Assembly (NCBI RefSeq): GCF_025145845.1
Contig: NZ_CP102253.1
Span: 496,001-560,000 of the forward strand
From: Alistipes shahii WAL 8301
GTDB taxonomy: Bacteria; Bacteroidota; Bacteroidia; Bacteroidales; Rikenellaceae
Length of the DNA stretch: 64,000 bases
Direction: 5' to 3'
Every line of letters starts with the position of its first letter. The first letter of the stretch is position 1. The notes beneath the pieces are model-generated. The model ran no database searches, was not told the DNA's origin, and saw only the letters and a list, made by a program, of their open reading frames with translations. This document shows positions 16,863-25,554 of this stretch, one piece after another. The translations under genes and the position numbers were made by a program.

Positions 16863-18211
16863 AGTCAAAACGGGTGCTGAAACGCCTCAAAAACAGGAAA
16901 ACGCCACGCTATAGGTCAAAACGGGTGCCGATAGCGTGGCATTCTATTTGATTTTCAGTATATTTTGGCATTTGAAAATATAGAAATTGCATTATGAACA
17001 AAAAAATGCCCGACATGCAATTCCCCCATTGTAAAGAAGGACGGAAAACGCAAAAGCGTCCAACGATACAAGTGCATGGTTTGTGGACGCCGCTTCAGCG
17101 GCGGGCGTGATTTTACAAAAGAAGACATCTGGGAGATGTACCTGCACGGCAAGCAGACAATAGCCCAGATCAGTGAAACTACAGGTCTCAGTGCTTCGAC
17201 CGTGACACGTCGGCTTGCCTCCATTTCGTTCAGCTGGGAACAGCCTAGGATCAAAGGAAGCGGTGTGATACATCTCGACGCCACGTATTTTGGGCGCAAT
17301 ACAGGAGTGCTGCTGGCTCTGGAAAGCGGAAGCGGCAGACTTCTTTACATGAAGCATATCGCCCACGAGCACATCAGTGATTACGAGGACGCTGTGAAAC
17401 ATATAGTAGGATGCGGGTATGCCATTCAGGGGATTGTCATTGATGGTTTTCAAAAGCTGTTTACCGTCCTTTCGGAATACAGAATACAGATGTGCCAGTT
17501 CCACATGGTGGCGATAATAAGAAGAAAACTGACCAAGAATCCGCAACTTGAGGCAGGAAAGGAGTTATTGGATCTTGCATACCGTCTAAAAGACATGAAT
17601 GAAAGTGCATTCGTCAGTGCATTTGAGAAATGGAAGAGGAAATGGCATGACTTCCTGAAAGAAAAGACGGTCAACGAGATTACCGGACGCACGATATATA
17701 CCCATCAACGGCTCAGATCTGCCATGGTCAGCATATCGACCTACCTTCCTTTTTTGTTTACATACGAGAAAGTCAGAGGTATGCCCAACACAAACAATAT
17801 GATCGAAGGCACATTCACCGACATGAAGAAAGCCTTGCGGAATCATCCGGGAATGATTGAGGAAAACCGCAAGCGGATGATGAACGGGTTTTTCTTGGCA
17901 TATGCCAAATTGCATAATGAAAAAGGAGACAACCGCTAAGGCCATCTCCTGAATCGCATTATGCATATTGGACGGCTTTATTCCTGGCGGAGGTGCTCCC
18001 CAGCAGAGCTCCGTTACGCTTTAAGCCGCAATGCAAAATAACAAAATACAGATGAATCCACCAAAAACGGGTGCCATTTTCAGCACCCGTTTTGACCTAT
18101 AGAGCGAAAGCGCTCGCATCAAATATGTGTTCAAAAGTTTTGAATGGTCATATCATACTGACAGACACCAGTATTACAACGATTTTAGCACCCGAAATGA
18201 CCTATACGCCT
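16863..18211 (+). mobile_element. IS256-type (zinc-binding variant) insertion inside the invertible segment
   Basis: The transposase gene is flanked by repeated copies of a terminal motif, gtcaaaacgggtgc: direct copies at about 16863 and 16914 on the left, inverted copies at about 18080-18100 and a diverged one at about 18190-18207 on the right (agcacccgaaatgacctat). The left inner copy sits in the loop of a perfect 10-bp stem (gccacgctat/atagcgtggc). The outer right copy forms the last codons of the silent recognition cassette, showing that the insertion truncated it. Exact ends and target duplication are not certain. Confidence 0.6.
17076..17939 (+). CDS. IS256-family transposase, zinc-binding variant
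   Basis: 287 aa from the ATG at 17076. MULE-like DDE core: VIHLDATYFGRNTG (first Asp), IQGIVIDGF (second Asp), CQFHMV and NNMIEGTFTDMKKAL (Glu). An HTH (TIAQISETTGLSASTVTRRL) precedes it. The same frame codes upstream for a zinc ribbon (CPTCNSPIVKK...YKCMVCG) from 17007, but the natural start ATG at 16994 is out of frame because the intervening run has seven A. Slippage on this A7 run, a start inside the ribbon, or inactivation are all possible. Confidence 0.78.
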   Translation: MVCGRRFSGGRDFTKEDIWEMYLHGKQTIAQISETTGLSASTVTRRLASISFSWEQPRIKGSGVIHLDATYFGRNTGVLLALESGSGRLLYMKHIAHEHISDYEDAVKHIVGCGYAIQGIVIDGFQKLFTVLSEYRIQMCQFHMVAIIRRKLTKNPQLEAGKELLDLAYRLKDMNESAFVSAFEKWKRKWHDFLKEKTVNEITGRTIYTHQRLRSAMVSISTYLPFLFTYEKVRGMPNTNNMIEGTFTDMKKALRNHPGMIEENRKRMMNGFFLAYAKLHNEKGDNR

Positions 18212-18997
18212 ATTTTTATTTATTATACTGTTTGCAAGTTCTGCTAATTCAATGAGTTCTATTTTATTGGCATCATAAAAAGGTATAGGGAAAGTCGCTA
18301 TATTTTGACCTCCAACTTGAACATCTCCAACGCCAGTTTTATTCATATTAGTCACATAGCTATACCATGTTATAGCTTGTGAATTCAATACTGCCAACAG
18401 ATAATCCAAATGATCGCCTGTCATAATATAACAGGCATTGTTCATTACATAATTGTTGGCATCATATGCAAAAGCCATTTGGTTTCCGATTATTTTCCAT
18501 ACAATTTTTGGCTTAGAAAAATCCTCCCAATACTTGGCCCCCCAACGTTGCATAGCATACCACTCATATCGAATTCCTGTCTCTGCTTTGTTTCGTTTAG
18601 AAAGTGGTTCTTTATATTCCAACATATGGTTATATACAGCAGGATATTGTTCTTTAAACGCTTTTTCTGCCTTTTCAGAAGCACCAGTTATAGATTCATC
18701 AAATTGGTATGGGAAATGCCAAGGGATATATATTAGCCATTGCCCTGCCCAGTCATATCCATACCTCTTTATATCTCTGCCACGAAGAATCGGTCGTATA
18801 AGTTCAGCCGTCCGAACACGCTCGCCTTCTGTCTGGCAATTCGCCAATATCTCATCACGCTTTTCGGTAGATATGATAAACGCATCGTTATACCCGGTAA
18901 GGACTCCACGATAAATGTTTATATCCCAATCTTTGAGTGGTGTACCAATAGATTCAATCTTACGCCTGATACTTTGTTCAATGGGAGACAATATCAC
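18185..18997 (-). pseudogene. Silent alternative target-recognition cassette of the type IIG enzyme
   Basis: About 270 codons homologous to the 3' end of the active gene but read in the opposite direction and without a start, methyltransferase or nuclease part. Shared blocks include VILSPIEQSI, DAFIISTEKRDEILANCQT and ERVRTAELIRPILRGRDIKRY. The following region (QFDESITGASEKAEKAFKEQ and onward) is entirely different, as expected for another recognition specificity. It reads IRYEWYAMQRWGAKYWEDFSKPKIVWKI in the conserved core. The end (NKNRRIGHFGC) is created by the IS terminus. The codon matching Trp974 of the active gene is TGA (18998-19000) at the boundary. Confidence 0.85.
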
Positions 18998-19055
18998 TCA
19001 CGGGATAGAATCTGCAAAGTTACACTTCACGCCTTGTTGCTGCACGAAATCGCTC
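18975..19055 (-). repeat. Inverted-repeat arm 2 of the invertible target-recognition segment
   Basis: Inverse copy of 15807-15887. The 54-bp perfect block is 19002-19055 and the 23-bp block is 18975-18997. The two mismatches between them include G-to-A, turning TGG into TGA. The outer edge of the arm is one base from the end of the serine invertase reading frame (stop at 19057-19059), so the recombinase gene sits immediately outside the segment it would invert. Confidence 0.88.
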
Positions 19056-19056
19056 C

Positions 19057-19664
19057 TTATGCTTCTACCATAAAAGTCTTAATAAATCGAGCGAGCGTAT
19101 TTCTATCCACTTTACAAATTTTAGCGATTTTGCGTTGTGAAACTTCAGCTTTCAATAGTTCTTGTATGAGAATCCTCTTATCGTGGAGTTTGTACTTCTC
19201 TGGAGCACTTTTTTCCCTTTAGGACGTCCTAATATTACCCCTTCTATTTTCTTTCGTGCTAAGGCTTCTTTTGTTCGTTGGCTAATAAGGTTACGTTCAA
19301 TCTCTGCTGACAGTCCAAAAGCAAAAGCCAACACTTTACTTTGAATGTCCTCTCCTAACTTATAGTTGTCTTTGATAGTCCAAACCCTACATTCCTTGCT
19401 CATGCAAATATTCAGAATTTCCATTATCATAAAGAGATTACGACCCAATCTGGACAATTCAGCGCAGATAATCAAATCATCTTTCTGTACCTTATTGAGC
19501 AATTTTCCGAGTTCACGTTTGTTATAGGCTTTTGTTCCACTAATGGTTTCCTCTATCCAACCATCAATTTTTATGTTTTGATTGTCGCAGAAATTCTTGA
19601 TTTCAAAACGTTGGTTTTCTACTGTCTGCTTATCACTGCTTACTCTAATGTATCCGTATATCAT
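19057..19664 (-). pseudogene. Serine site-specific invertase with a frameshift before its DNA-binding domain
   Basis: The catalytic domain of a small resolvase/invertase is intact: MIYGYIRVSSDKQTVENQRF with Ser near residue 9, ICAELSRLGRNLFMIMEIL and SAEIERNLISQRTKEALARK. After LGRPKGKK the frame shifts at a run of six A (about 19209-19216). In the current frame it ends after 170 aa. One more A would restore SAPEKYKLHDKRILIQELLK, then AEVSQRKIAKICKVDRNTLA and FIKTFMVEA, a Hin-type helix-turn-helix, with a stop at 19057 and about 202 aa in total. It most likely flips the adjacent recognition segment when in frame. Sequencing error, fixed loss or reversible slippage cannot be told apart here. 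Confidence 0.8.
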
Positions 19665-19925
19665 ATGTCTAATTATAAATGTTTATAGATATATAATATG
19701 GATAGTTTTTCTATAGAAACCTAAGAGAGCGTTGATTTTACATTTAATTCTTTGCCATTTCGTTTTTAATGAACTTTCAATTTCCATTAGTCGTAAAGAC
19801 CGTGAAAAATGTTTAGCCCCCACACTCTTACATCAGAAACCGGATAGTTCAATGGGCTTTTGAGCCCCCGCATTCGTAATGATGGCTCACGATGTAGTGA
19901 TGTTGTTTAATTAAAGTTTCAGACT

Positions 19926-20891
19926 ATGACCTACGTTGGAATCGATGTCAGCAAGGCGACCTTTGTTGTCGCTTATTCGTCCGCCAAGACCGGCAGGACA
20001 AAAACATTCAAGAACCACGGTTAAGGGTGTCCATGAGTTCATCCAAACCATTTCAGTAGCAGAGCACCATTGAGTATTAGAAGCCACAGGCAATTACAGT
20101 GCGTTGCTCGTCTATCTGCTTTCCGAAGCAGGGATAACCGTCAGCCTTGAGAATCCGCTGAAGATAAAGAACTTCGCCCGTGCCATGCTCTCCGTCACCA
20201 AGACGGACGAGATAGATGCCCGTCTGATAGCCCTGTACGGGGAGAGGATGCAGCCGGATCCTTATAAGCTCCGCAGTGACTCAATCCTCGTACTGAAGCA
20301 GAAACGAACGGTACTACGCCAGCTAAAGAAGCAACTTGTGGCAACACGCAACCTTAAAGGCTCGATGGAGTTCTTTCTTCTTTTGACCCTGAATGCAAGA
20401 AAACCATCGAAAAGACGATTGCTTTCCTCGAGAAGCAAATCAAGGCAATGGAAGAGAATATCACTTCCTTGGCGTAAGGCGAGTACAGGAAACAGATGGA
20501 CTTGCTCACCTCCATCAAAGGCATCGGTGTTACACTGGCAGCCGCGCTTATCGTGGCCACAGGCGGGTTCACCTATTTTGATAATGCCAAGCAACTGACC
20601 CGTTATCTGGGCCTGTCACCTATTTACCAACAGTTCGGTACGTCAGTCAATGTCAAAGGTCACATCAACCAGAACGGGGATTCAAACCTCAGAAGCCAGC
20701 TCTATGTGGCGGCTTTCTCGTCACTCAGGTGTAATGCCGAGTGCAAGGCTTGTTTCGACCGTTTGCGGTCTAACGGCAAGCCAGGCAAGGTGGCGGTCGT
20801 TGCTGTCGCCAACAAACTTATAAGGCAAGCCTTCGCTGTGGTCACGCAAGGAAAACCGTATGTCGATGGGTTCAAGTCCGAGAAACCGTAA
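19926..20891 (+). pseudogene. Decayed IS110-family transposase
   Basis: Starts MTYVGIDVSKATFVVAYSS (DEDD-domain start), hits a stop at 20022-20024, continues in another frame as GVHEFIQ...HH, a TGA, then VLEATGNYSALLVYLLSEAG and MLSVTKTDEIDARLIALYGE, and shifts again before DLLTSIKGIGVTLAAALIV...FDNAKQLTRYLGLSPIYQQF, ending at 20891. Several stops and frameshifts mean no functional product. The upstream 19665-19925 is AT-rich without a gene and may hold the invertase promoter and the left end of this IS. Confidence 0.85.
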
Positions 20892-21127
20892 ATACTCATC
20901 TGCGGAGGGAACGCCATGCGGCAACCTTAGATTTGCAGCATCAAAATATTTATCTTTGAATTGATATTGAAAGGAAAGCAAAAGGAAAACCATCAGCGGC
21001 AATAGAAGTCAAGTCTAAGTCCCTATTCGGTCCTTTTGCTCCTTCCTTGAACTCAAACCCATATAAGAATTTCAGTAAACCTGTTTAAGATTATTAGGTC
21101 AAGTTCAGGTCCTTTCTTTTTTGTTTA
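20892..21127 (+). other. Non-coding left end of the IS110 element (possible bridge RNA region)
   Basis: About 235 bp without a gene between the decayed and the intact IS110 transposases. IS110-family elements are known to express a structured bridge RNA from a non-coding end next to the transposase gene, usually the left end in the IS110 group. The location fits, but I did not resolve a secondary structure or element boundaries, so this is only a candidate. Confidence 0.25.
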
Positions 21128-22153
21128 ATGTTCAAAAACAAAAGTATGAAAGTTTTTTATTTAGGAGTTGATGCGAGTAAGAAAAAATTGGATTTATGTT
21201 TAAGGAGTAACGGTAAGGACATCCTTTATGATGTTATTCCTAATGATCTATCCTCTATTAAATCTTGGTTAACAAGAACGTTTGAGAAATTTTTCCTCTC
21301 TGAGGACAGTTTGGTTGTCTGTGCGGAACATACAGGGCAATATACCTATCCTTTGGTCTGTGCAACAAAAAGTATAGGAGTCTACTTATGTTTGGAAGAT
21401 GCAGCTAAAATAAAATATTGTCATGGAATACCTCGTGGCAAAAATGATAAAATAGATGCCTGCCGAATAGCAATGTATGCAGAAAGATATAATGATTGCC
21501 TACAACCGTATACCGCATCAGAGCTTATAATACAAAAACTCAAAAACTTATCAACAGAACGCAGTATGCTTGTTGCAGATAGGGCTAAATATCAATCCCA
21601 GCTAAAAGATCAGGTAGACTATATGGAACACTCAATATATATTGCTAAATGCAATAGAGTTGAAGGGATTATCAATACATTTACGGATTACATAGCACAA
21701 ATAGACCTTGAAATAAAAGAACTTATAAATCAAGCACCTGTCATTGCTCATCAAATGGATTTACTCATGTCTGTGGATGGAGTTGGGGAACGTATTGCAC
21801 TGAAGATGATCATGGAAACAGATGCTTTCACTTCTTTTACTGATCCCAGGAAGTTTTGCTGTCATGCAGGAGTTGTTCCGTTCGTCTATGTGTCAGGAAG
21901 TAGCCAACGTTCTAAAAATAGAGTATCTAATAGGGCTGACAAAAGCATCAAGCATTTGCTACATATGGCGGCACTATCTGTTTCACAAGTGAAAAATAGT
22001 CCATTGAAGAAATATTATGACAGAAAGGTCGAAGAGGGAAAAAATAAGATGTCGGTTCTGAATGCAGTTAGAGCGAAATTAGTTACGATTATGTTCGCTG
22101 TAATTAGGACGGATGCTTTTTTTTCGAGAAATTATCAAAATTCGCTTGCGTAA
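21128..22153 (+). CDS. IS110-family transposase, intact
   Basis: 341 aa; a start at the internal ATG at 21146 (MKVFYLGVDASKKKL) is equally possible. The N-terminal RuvC-like DEDD domain shows GVDASKKKLD (Asp), CAEHTGQYTYPL (Glu) and RGKNDKIDACRIAMYA (Asp/Asp). The C-terminal transposase_20 domain has VDGVGERIALKMI, RKFCCHAGVVPF and the Ser-containing VSGSSQRSKNRVSNRADKSI. Such enzymes integrate without terminal inverted repeats, guided by an RNA. It lies directly behind a decayed relative, indicating repeated IS110 targeting of this spot. Confidence 0.92.
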   Translation: MFKNKSMKVFYLGVDASKKKLDLCLRSNGKDILYDVIPNDLSSIKSWLTRTFEKFFLSEDSLVVCAEHTGQYTYPLVCATKSIGVYLCLEDAAKIKYCHGIPRGKNDKIDACRIAMYAERYNDCLQPYTASELIIQKLKNLSTERSMLVADRAKYQSQLKDQVDYMEHSIYIAKCNRVEGIINTFTDYIAQIDLEIKELINQAPVIAHQMDLLMSVDGVGERIALKMIMETDAFTSFTDPRKFCCHAGVVPFVYVSGSSQRSKNRVSNRADKSIKHLLHMAALSVSQVKNSPLKKYYDRKVEEGKNKMSVLNAVRAKLVTIMFAVIRTDAFFSRNYQNSLA

Positions 22154-22165
22154 TCCATAAGAATA

Positions 22166-22185
22166 GGGGCTGAGCAGTCAGCCCC
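22166..22185 (+). terminator. Hairpin after the IS110 transposase gene
   Basis: ggggctg-agcagt-cagcccc forms a GC-rich 7-bp stem 12 bp after the stop. No U-tract follows, so it could equally be part of the right end of the IS110 element. Confidence 0.4.
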
Positions 22186-23016
22186 GACGAGCTTTCCATG
22201 CACGACAACTGCATAAATATACTAATTATCGTTAACCATATTCAGTTTTCTTATTATAGTCCATTTTTCTTTCCATTTTAAATAGCTTCCTGTCAGAAAC
22301 TCAAATTATTGAAATACAGTTCAAAATACTTTCCAAAGGCACTTCCGGCTGGGTGTCGTGGTTTCCGACTCCCCCTCCGGAGCTGTTTGAAGAAGGAGTT
22401 CAATATATTTTTTACCGTTTCTCCGTTATCGCCTTTTTACTTTCCGACCGGTGATGAAAAGTCCTTGTGGGCGCCACCTCTTTCCGGTCCCCGGAAATGC
22501 GGTTCAAATATGAACCTTTAGCAGCAACGTATATCCGGCATCTTCTTCCCGTCGATATGATACGGATTTGGGGGTTCCTTTCAATGCTGTCCATAACCAT
22601 AACTTCTGATTTATACATTAATTCCATGTGATAACCGGGTGTTTGGTCAGGCGGACGTTCCCGGTGGCGGATTGTCGTCCTACGCCGCAAAGAAAAAAAG
22701 AGTAAATGTATGAGGGAATACCTTGTCAGTTATAGTCATATATAGACATAAATAGTCAATGCCGGCAAAAGATATGACAAATGGCAGTCCGGCGAGAGCC
22801 CGGGATTCTTCCCGATATTGCCGGGATTGTGTGTAAAAGTACGACAATCCGTTGATAGCAGTATGAAAAGAGAAAAAAATGATTGAGGAAGGAGGTCGTG
22901 AAACCAGCCTCCGGAAAACAGGATACGGCGGAGATCAGATACCGTGAAAAAAGAAAAAAATCCCCACCGGAGATGAATGAACCGGCAGGGAACGTAACAA
23001 TAAAGGAACGGGCCTC
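22186..23016. other. Gene-free stretch between IS110 and the amidoligase genes
   Basis: No convincing gene on either strand; the open frames here lack coding character. The stretch contains a phased GAC repeat (22726-22757). The segment 22.8-23.0 kb resembles 25.98-26.2 kb in composition. Genes once driven leftward from the phased repeat have probably been removed or replaced by the IS110 insertions. Confidence 0.5.
22726..22757. promoter_or_regulatory. Phased GAC-type repeat, second copy
   Basis: Minus-strand sequence reads TTGAC-tattt-ATGTC-tatat-ATGAC-tataa-CTGAC, four 5-mers at a 10-bp period, one of them altered to ATGTC. It is related to the blocks at 12484 and 26064 but has no intact gene immediately downstream on the minus strand, since the IS110 elements lie there. 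Confidence 0.45.
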
Positions 23017-23250
23017 TCAGCCCTTGATGTAACCGTACTTTTTCAGGTCGTCCATGAAATGCTCCGGCGTGTCGGTCCTCACCGTCACCCCGTGCAGTTC
23101 CCTGTACCGCCCGGAGAAATTCACCATGTACTCCTCGTCGGTGCACTCGCTGTCAAACCAGCTGCCCTCACGCAGGAGGCGTACAAACTCGGAAGGGCCG
23201 GAAGCGGCAATCCTGCCGCCGTCCGCCAAAATATACATATGCTTGTTCAT
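23017..23250 (-). CDS. Small protein of unknown function paired with an amidoligase
   Basis: 77 aa (MNKHMYILADGGRIAASGPS at the start, ending DLKKYGYIKG), with no recognised domain and no membrane segment. It contains one Cys, and SECTDEEYMVNFSGRY shows an acidic/aromatic cluster. Its start codon overlaps the end of the amidoligase gene by 4 bp, so the two are translationally coupled. It could be a substrate, a regulator or simply a conserved element protein; the sequence does not decide between these. Confidence 0.65.
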   Translation of the reverse strand: MNKHMYILADGGRIAASGPSEFVRLLREGSWFDSECTDEEYMVNFSGRYRELHGVTVRTDTPEHFMDDLKKYGYIKG

Positions 23251-24176
23251 GCCGATAATTTTTTAGTCCTCAATTTATAATATAGTTTCTGCTCACTGTC
23301 CAGGAAGGGGATGTCACTGAGCGTGGTGGCCGCAGGCACATGTTCCCTTGTGGCAAAGGTAACCAATTTGTGGAGAAACAGCACCCAGTTACGCATTTTT
23401 GTGAAGTTGGTCGTTCCCGAATGCTGGCGGAACTCGACCGTCTTGTGCCGTGAGTAGGCCTCGAGGTTCACCTTATGGTAACGGTCGCCGATCCTTCCTT
23501 TCAACTCGTCCACAGTCCGGGCGGAACGTATCATCTCATCAGAGACGTGCCCCAGTCCGCGGCAATAGCGGTTGTCCCTACGGGAGGCCGGCATGAACCG
23601 GTCGATGACCGGTTCCAGATGCTTGTAGCTCAAAGCCAGGTTACGCCAGGTCTCCATGTTGAAACCGGTGGCATCGATATGCACGTGAAGACCGCAGCTC
23701 TCGTTCACTTTCACGTCACACAAGTCAAGCACCCAGCAGACCTTCTCCAGTTCCCGCAGTCCGGTTTCACCGACCAGGATCGGACTGACCAGCTCGAAGG
23801 TGTCGTTGCCGCTCAGGCTGCTGTCCGTCACGAGCTTCCAATGCGGACGGGTGGTATGGTTATAACCTTCCACCGTAACCTCGATGCCGGCTTCCTTGAG
23901 CTCGCGTGCAAGCCGTTCACGGGAACAGTTGTAGGCCTCGATCTCGATACCGAACTTGCGGTTGAAAGCATAGTCCAACGCAGCTGTCGACGGATGGATA
24001 TTCGGACCGTCCCCACACTCATTCATCCGGCGCAGGGCATTCACCACAAAACCGTAATTGCCGTTGGTTACCATTCTTGCGATTTCCGCGCGGGGAACAC
24101 CTAAAAGATACAGCTGCCGGATCTTGCTTGTCTTTGTTGTCTCTTGTGCTAAAATGCTTCTAATTTGCTCGTTCAT
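23247..24176 (-). CDS. Putative amidoligase (Amidoligase_2 family)
   Basis: 309 aa. A short N-terminal helical/HTH-like region (YLLGVPRAEIARMVTNGNYG) precedes a glutamine-synthetase-fold amidoligase domain: FGIEIEAYN (metal/ATP Glu), WKLVTDSSL, FELVSPILVGETGLREL, CGLHVHIDAT and KTVEFRQHSGTTN. Relatives are predicted to form peptide-like amide bonds using ATP and are common on Bacteroidetes mobile elements, but their biological substrate is not established to my knowledge. It is the first gene of a two-gene unit with the 77-aa protein. An AT-rich leader of about 150 bp separates it from the ParA gene. Confidence 0.82.
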   Translation of the reverse strand: MNEQIRSILAQETTKTSKIRQLYLLGVPRAEIARMVTNGNYGFVVNALRRMNECGDGPNIHPSTAALDYAFNRKFGIEIEAYNCSRERLARELKEAGIEVTVEGYNHTTRPHWKLVTDSSLSGNDTFELVSPILVGETGLRELEKVCWVLDLCDVKVNESCGLHVHIDATGFNMETWRNLALSYKHLEPVIDRFMPASRRDNRYCRGLGHVSDEMIRSARTVDELKGRIGDRYHKVNLEAYSRHKTVEFRQHSGTTNFTKMRNWVLFLHKLVTFATREHVPAATTLSDIPFLDSEQKLYYKLRTKKLSA

Positions 24177-24322
24177 AACTTGTTACCTCCTTTATTATTA
24201 CACTACTAAGGTAATGCTTTCATAGGAGAAATCGTAATTATAAGAGCTTTATTATCATGCTATTAGCTTACTTTATCTTAGGCTAAAAGTCCTTATTTAA
24301 GGTGTCTATACCCTGACATCCG

Positions 24323-25111
24323 CTACCGGTCGGTATCGGGTTCCTCCAGGCCGATGGTACGGCATATCTCCTCCACCAGTTCAGGAAGGCCGGAGCCTTT
24401 CTCCTGATGGGGATCGGGTGGAAACAGCGTGGAACGGAAGACACCCTTGCAGACAGGGTCCGCCTCCCTGTTGTAGCGGAGGGTGTTCGGAATGTGTGAG
24501 GACAGCAGCCGCAGCCCCATCTTGTCGATGACCCGGTTCCAGACGTCATACAAATCCTTCCGCCCCCGCCTGTCCACCATGTTCCAGAACAGCCAGGTCC
24601 CTTTCAGGTTGCAGTTCTTCCTGGAGACCAACTCCTCTTCCAGAGCCTTGGTAAACTGCAGGGAACTCTGCATGACGATGTTGTCCGCCTTGATCGGGAT
24701 GAAAATGTAGTCCATCGCAGCAACAGTATAGACCACCCCCTCGCTGCGGAGCGTTCCGGGAAGGTCGAAAAGCACGATATCGAAAGTTTCCCCCTTTTCG
24801 TCCATATAACGACGCAGGTCCTCCACCGCCTTTTCCGGATCGCTTTTGATGACCGGATAGGCAAGCTTCCGGATTCTCTCGTGCTGCCGGTAAAGGCTCA
24901 CCTTCAGGTCGTCATTTTTCATGACACTCTCCATGTCCCTCTCACGCATCAGGGCGATGCTGTGCTGCGGGTAGTCACAGTCCACAACCGCCACACGCAG
25001 GCCTTTGCGGTAATGCAGCACACTGGCCAGCAGTACCGTAAAGACGGATTTTCCCACGCCACCCTTCTGGCTGGCGACGGCAACCAACAACTCTTTTTCT
25101 TTTTTCATCAT
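24323..25111 (-). CDS. ParA/TraA-type ATPase of a conjugative element
   Basis: 262 aa. Deviant Walker A (SQKGGVGKSVFTVLLAS, residues about 14-30), AVVDCDYPQHS (Walker A' region), IVLFDLPGTL (Walker B) and IPIKADNIVMQSS. ParA proteins move or position DNA together with a DNA-binding partner that recognises a centromere-like repeat. Two DUF3408 genes lie immediately upstream in the same direction, and a large repeat array lies beyond them, which makes a partition or transfer-coordination role plausible. CTnDOT-family elements carry the same gene order near tra. Confidence 0.88.
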   Translation of the reverse strand: MMKKEKELLVAVASQKGGVGKSVFTVLLASVLHYRKGLRVAVVDCDYPQHSIALMRERDMESVMKNDDLKVSLYRQHERIRKLAYPVIKSDPEKAVEDLRRYMDEKGETFDIVLFDLPGTLRSEGVVYTVAAMDYIFIPIKADNIVMQSSLQFTKALEEELVSRKNCNLKGTWLFWNMVDRRGRKDLYDVWNRVIDKMGLRLLSSHIPNTLRYNREADPVCKGVFRSTLFPPDPHQEKGSGLPELVEEICRTIGLEEPDTDR

Positions 25112-25138
25112 ACTTCTTGCATTAAATGTTAAACACTA

Positions 25139-25525
25139 TTATGACCGGCCGGGCAGGGACTCTTCCAGAATCATCTCCACCGTTTCCCTGTATTCTTCCA
25201 GATGCCGCGAGACAAGGTGGTTGATGAACCCCTCCAGCGTGACCTTCCCATTTCTCGAGGCTCCCGCCAGGATGGACAGTTTCCGGTGCAGGGCGGCAGG
25301 AATATGCAGTGACCGGCGCTGCACGCCCGCAATGCCACGCAGGTATTCCTCCCCATAGACGGACGGCTGCATGGGGCCGCTTTTCCTTGCGGGACGCATT
25401 ATGTCGTTACCGGACATTCCACGTCCCTTCCGGGGACAGGCAGGTGCTTCCCCCATGATCTCACGGATGCGGTCCGCGTCCATCCCGCCGGGACCAATCC
25501 GGTCTTTTACGTTCTTTCCTGTCAT
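25139..25525 (-). CDS. DUF3408-family protein
   Basis: 128 aa. Basic N-terminal half, then a C-terminal domain SLHIPAALHRKLSILAGASR and VTLEGFINHLVSRHLEEYRE, a beta-strand followed by two helices as in ribbon-helix-helix DNA-binding proteins. It sits 27 bp upstream of the ParA-type gene and 29 bp downstream of a second DUF3408 gene. It may be the DNA-binding partner of the ATPase. Confidence 0.82.
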   Translation of the reverse strand: MTGKNVKDRIGPGGMDADRIREIMGEAPACPRKGRGMSGNDIMRPARKSGPMQPSVYGEEYLRGIAGVQRRSLHIPAALHRKLSILAGASRNGKVTLEGFINHLVSRHLEEYRETVEMILEESLPGRS

Positions 25526-25554
25526 GATATATCTTCTTGGACAATGACAACATT

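Noticed and set aside
12282..20088. Possible recoding of TGA as tryptophan, since three genes in the island show TGA where TGG or a sense codon is expected
   Set aside because: Core genes end normally at TGA, and the affected genes are silent or decayed copies, so ordinary mutation explains all three.
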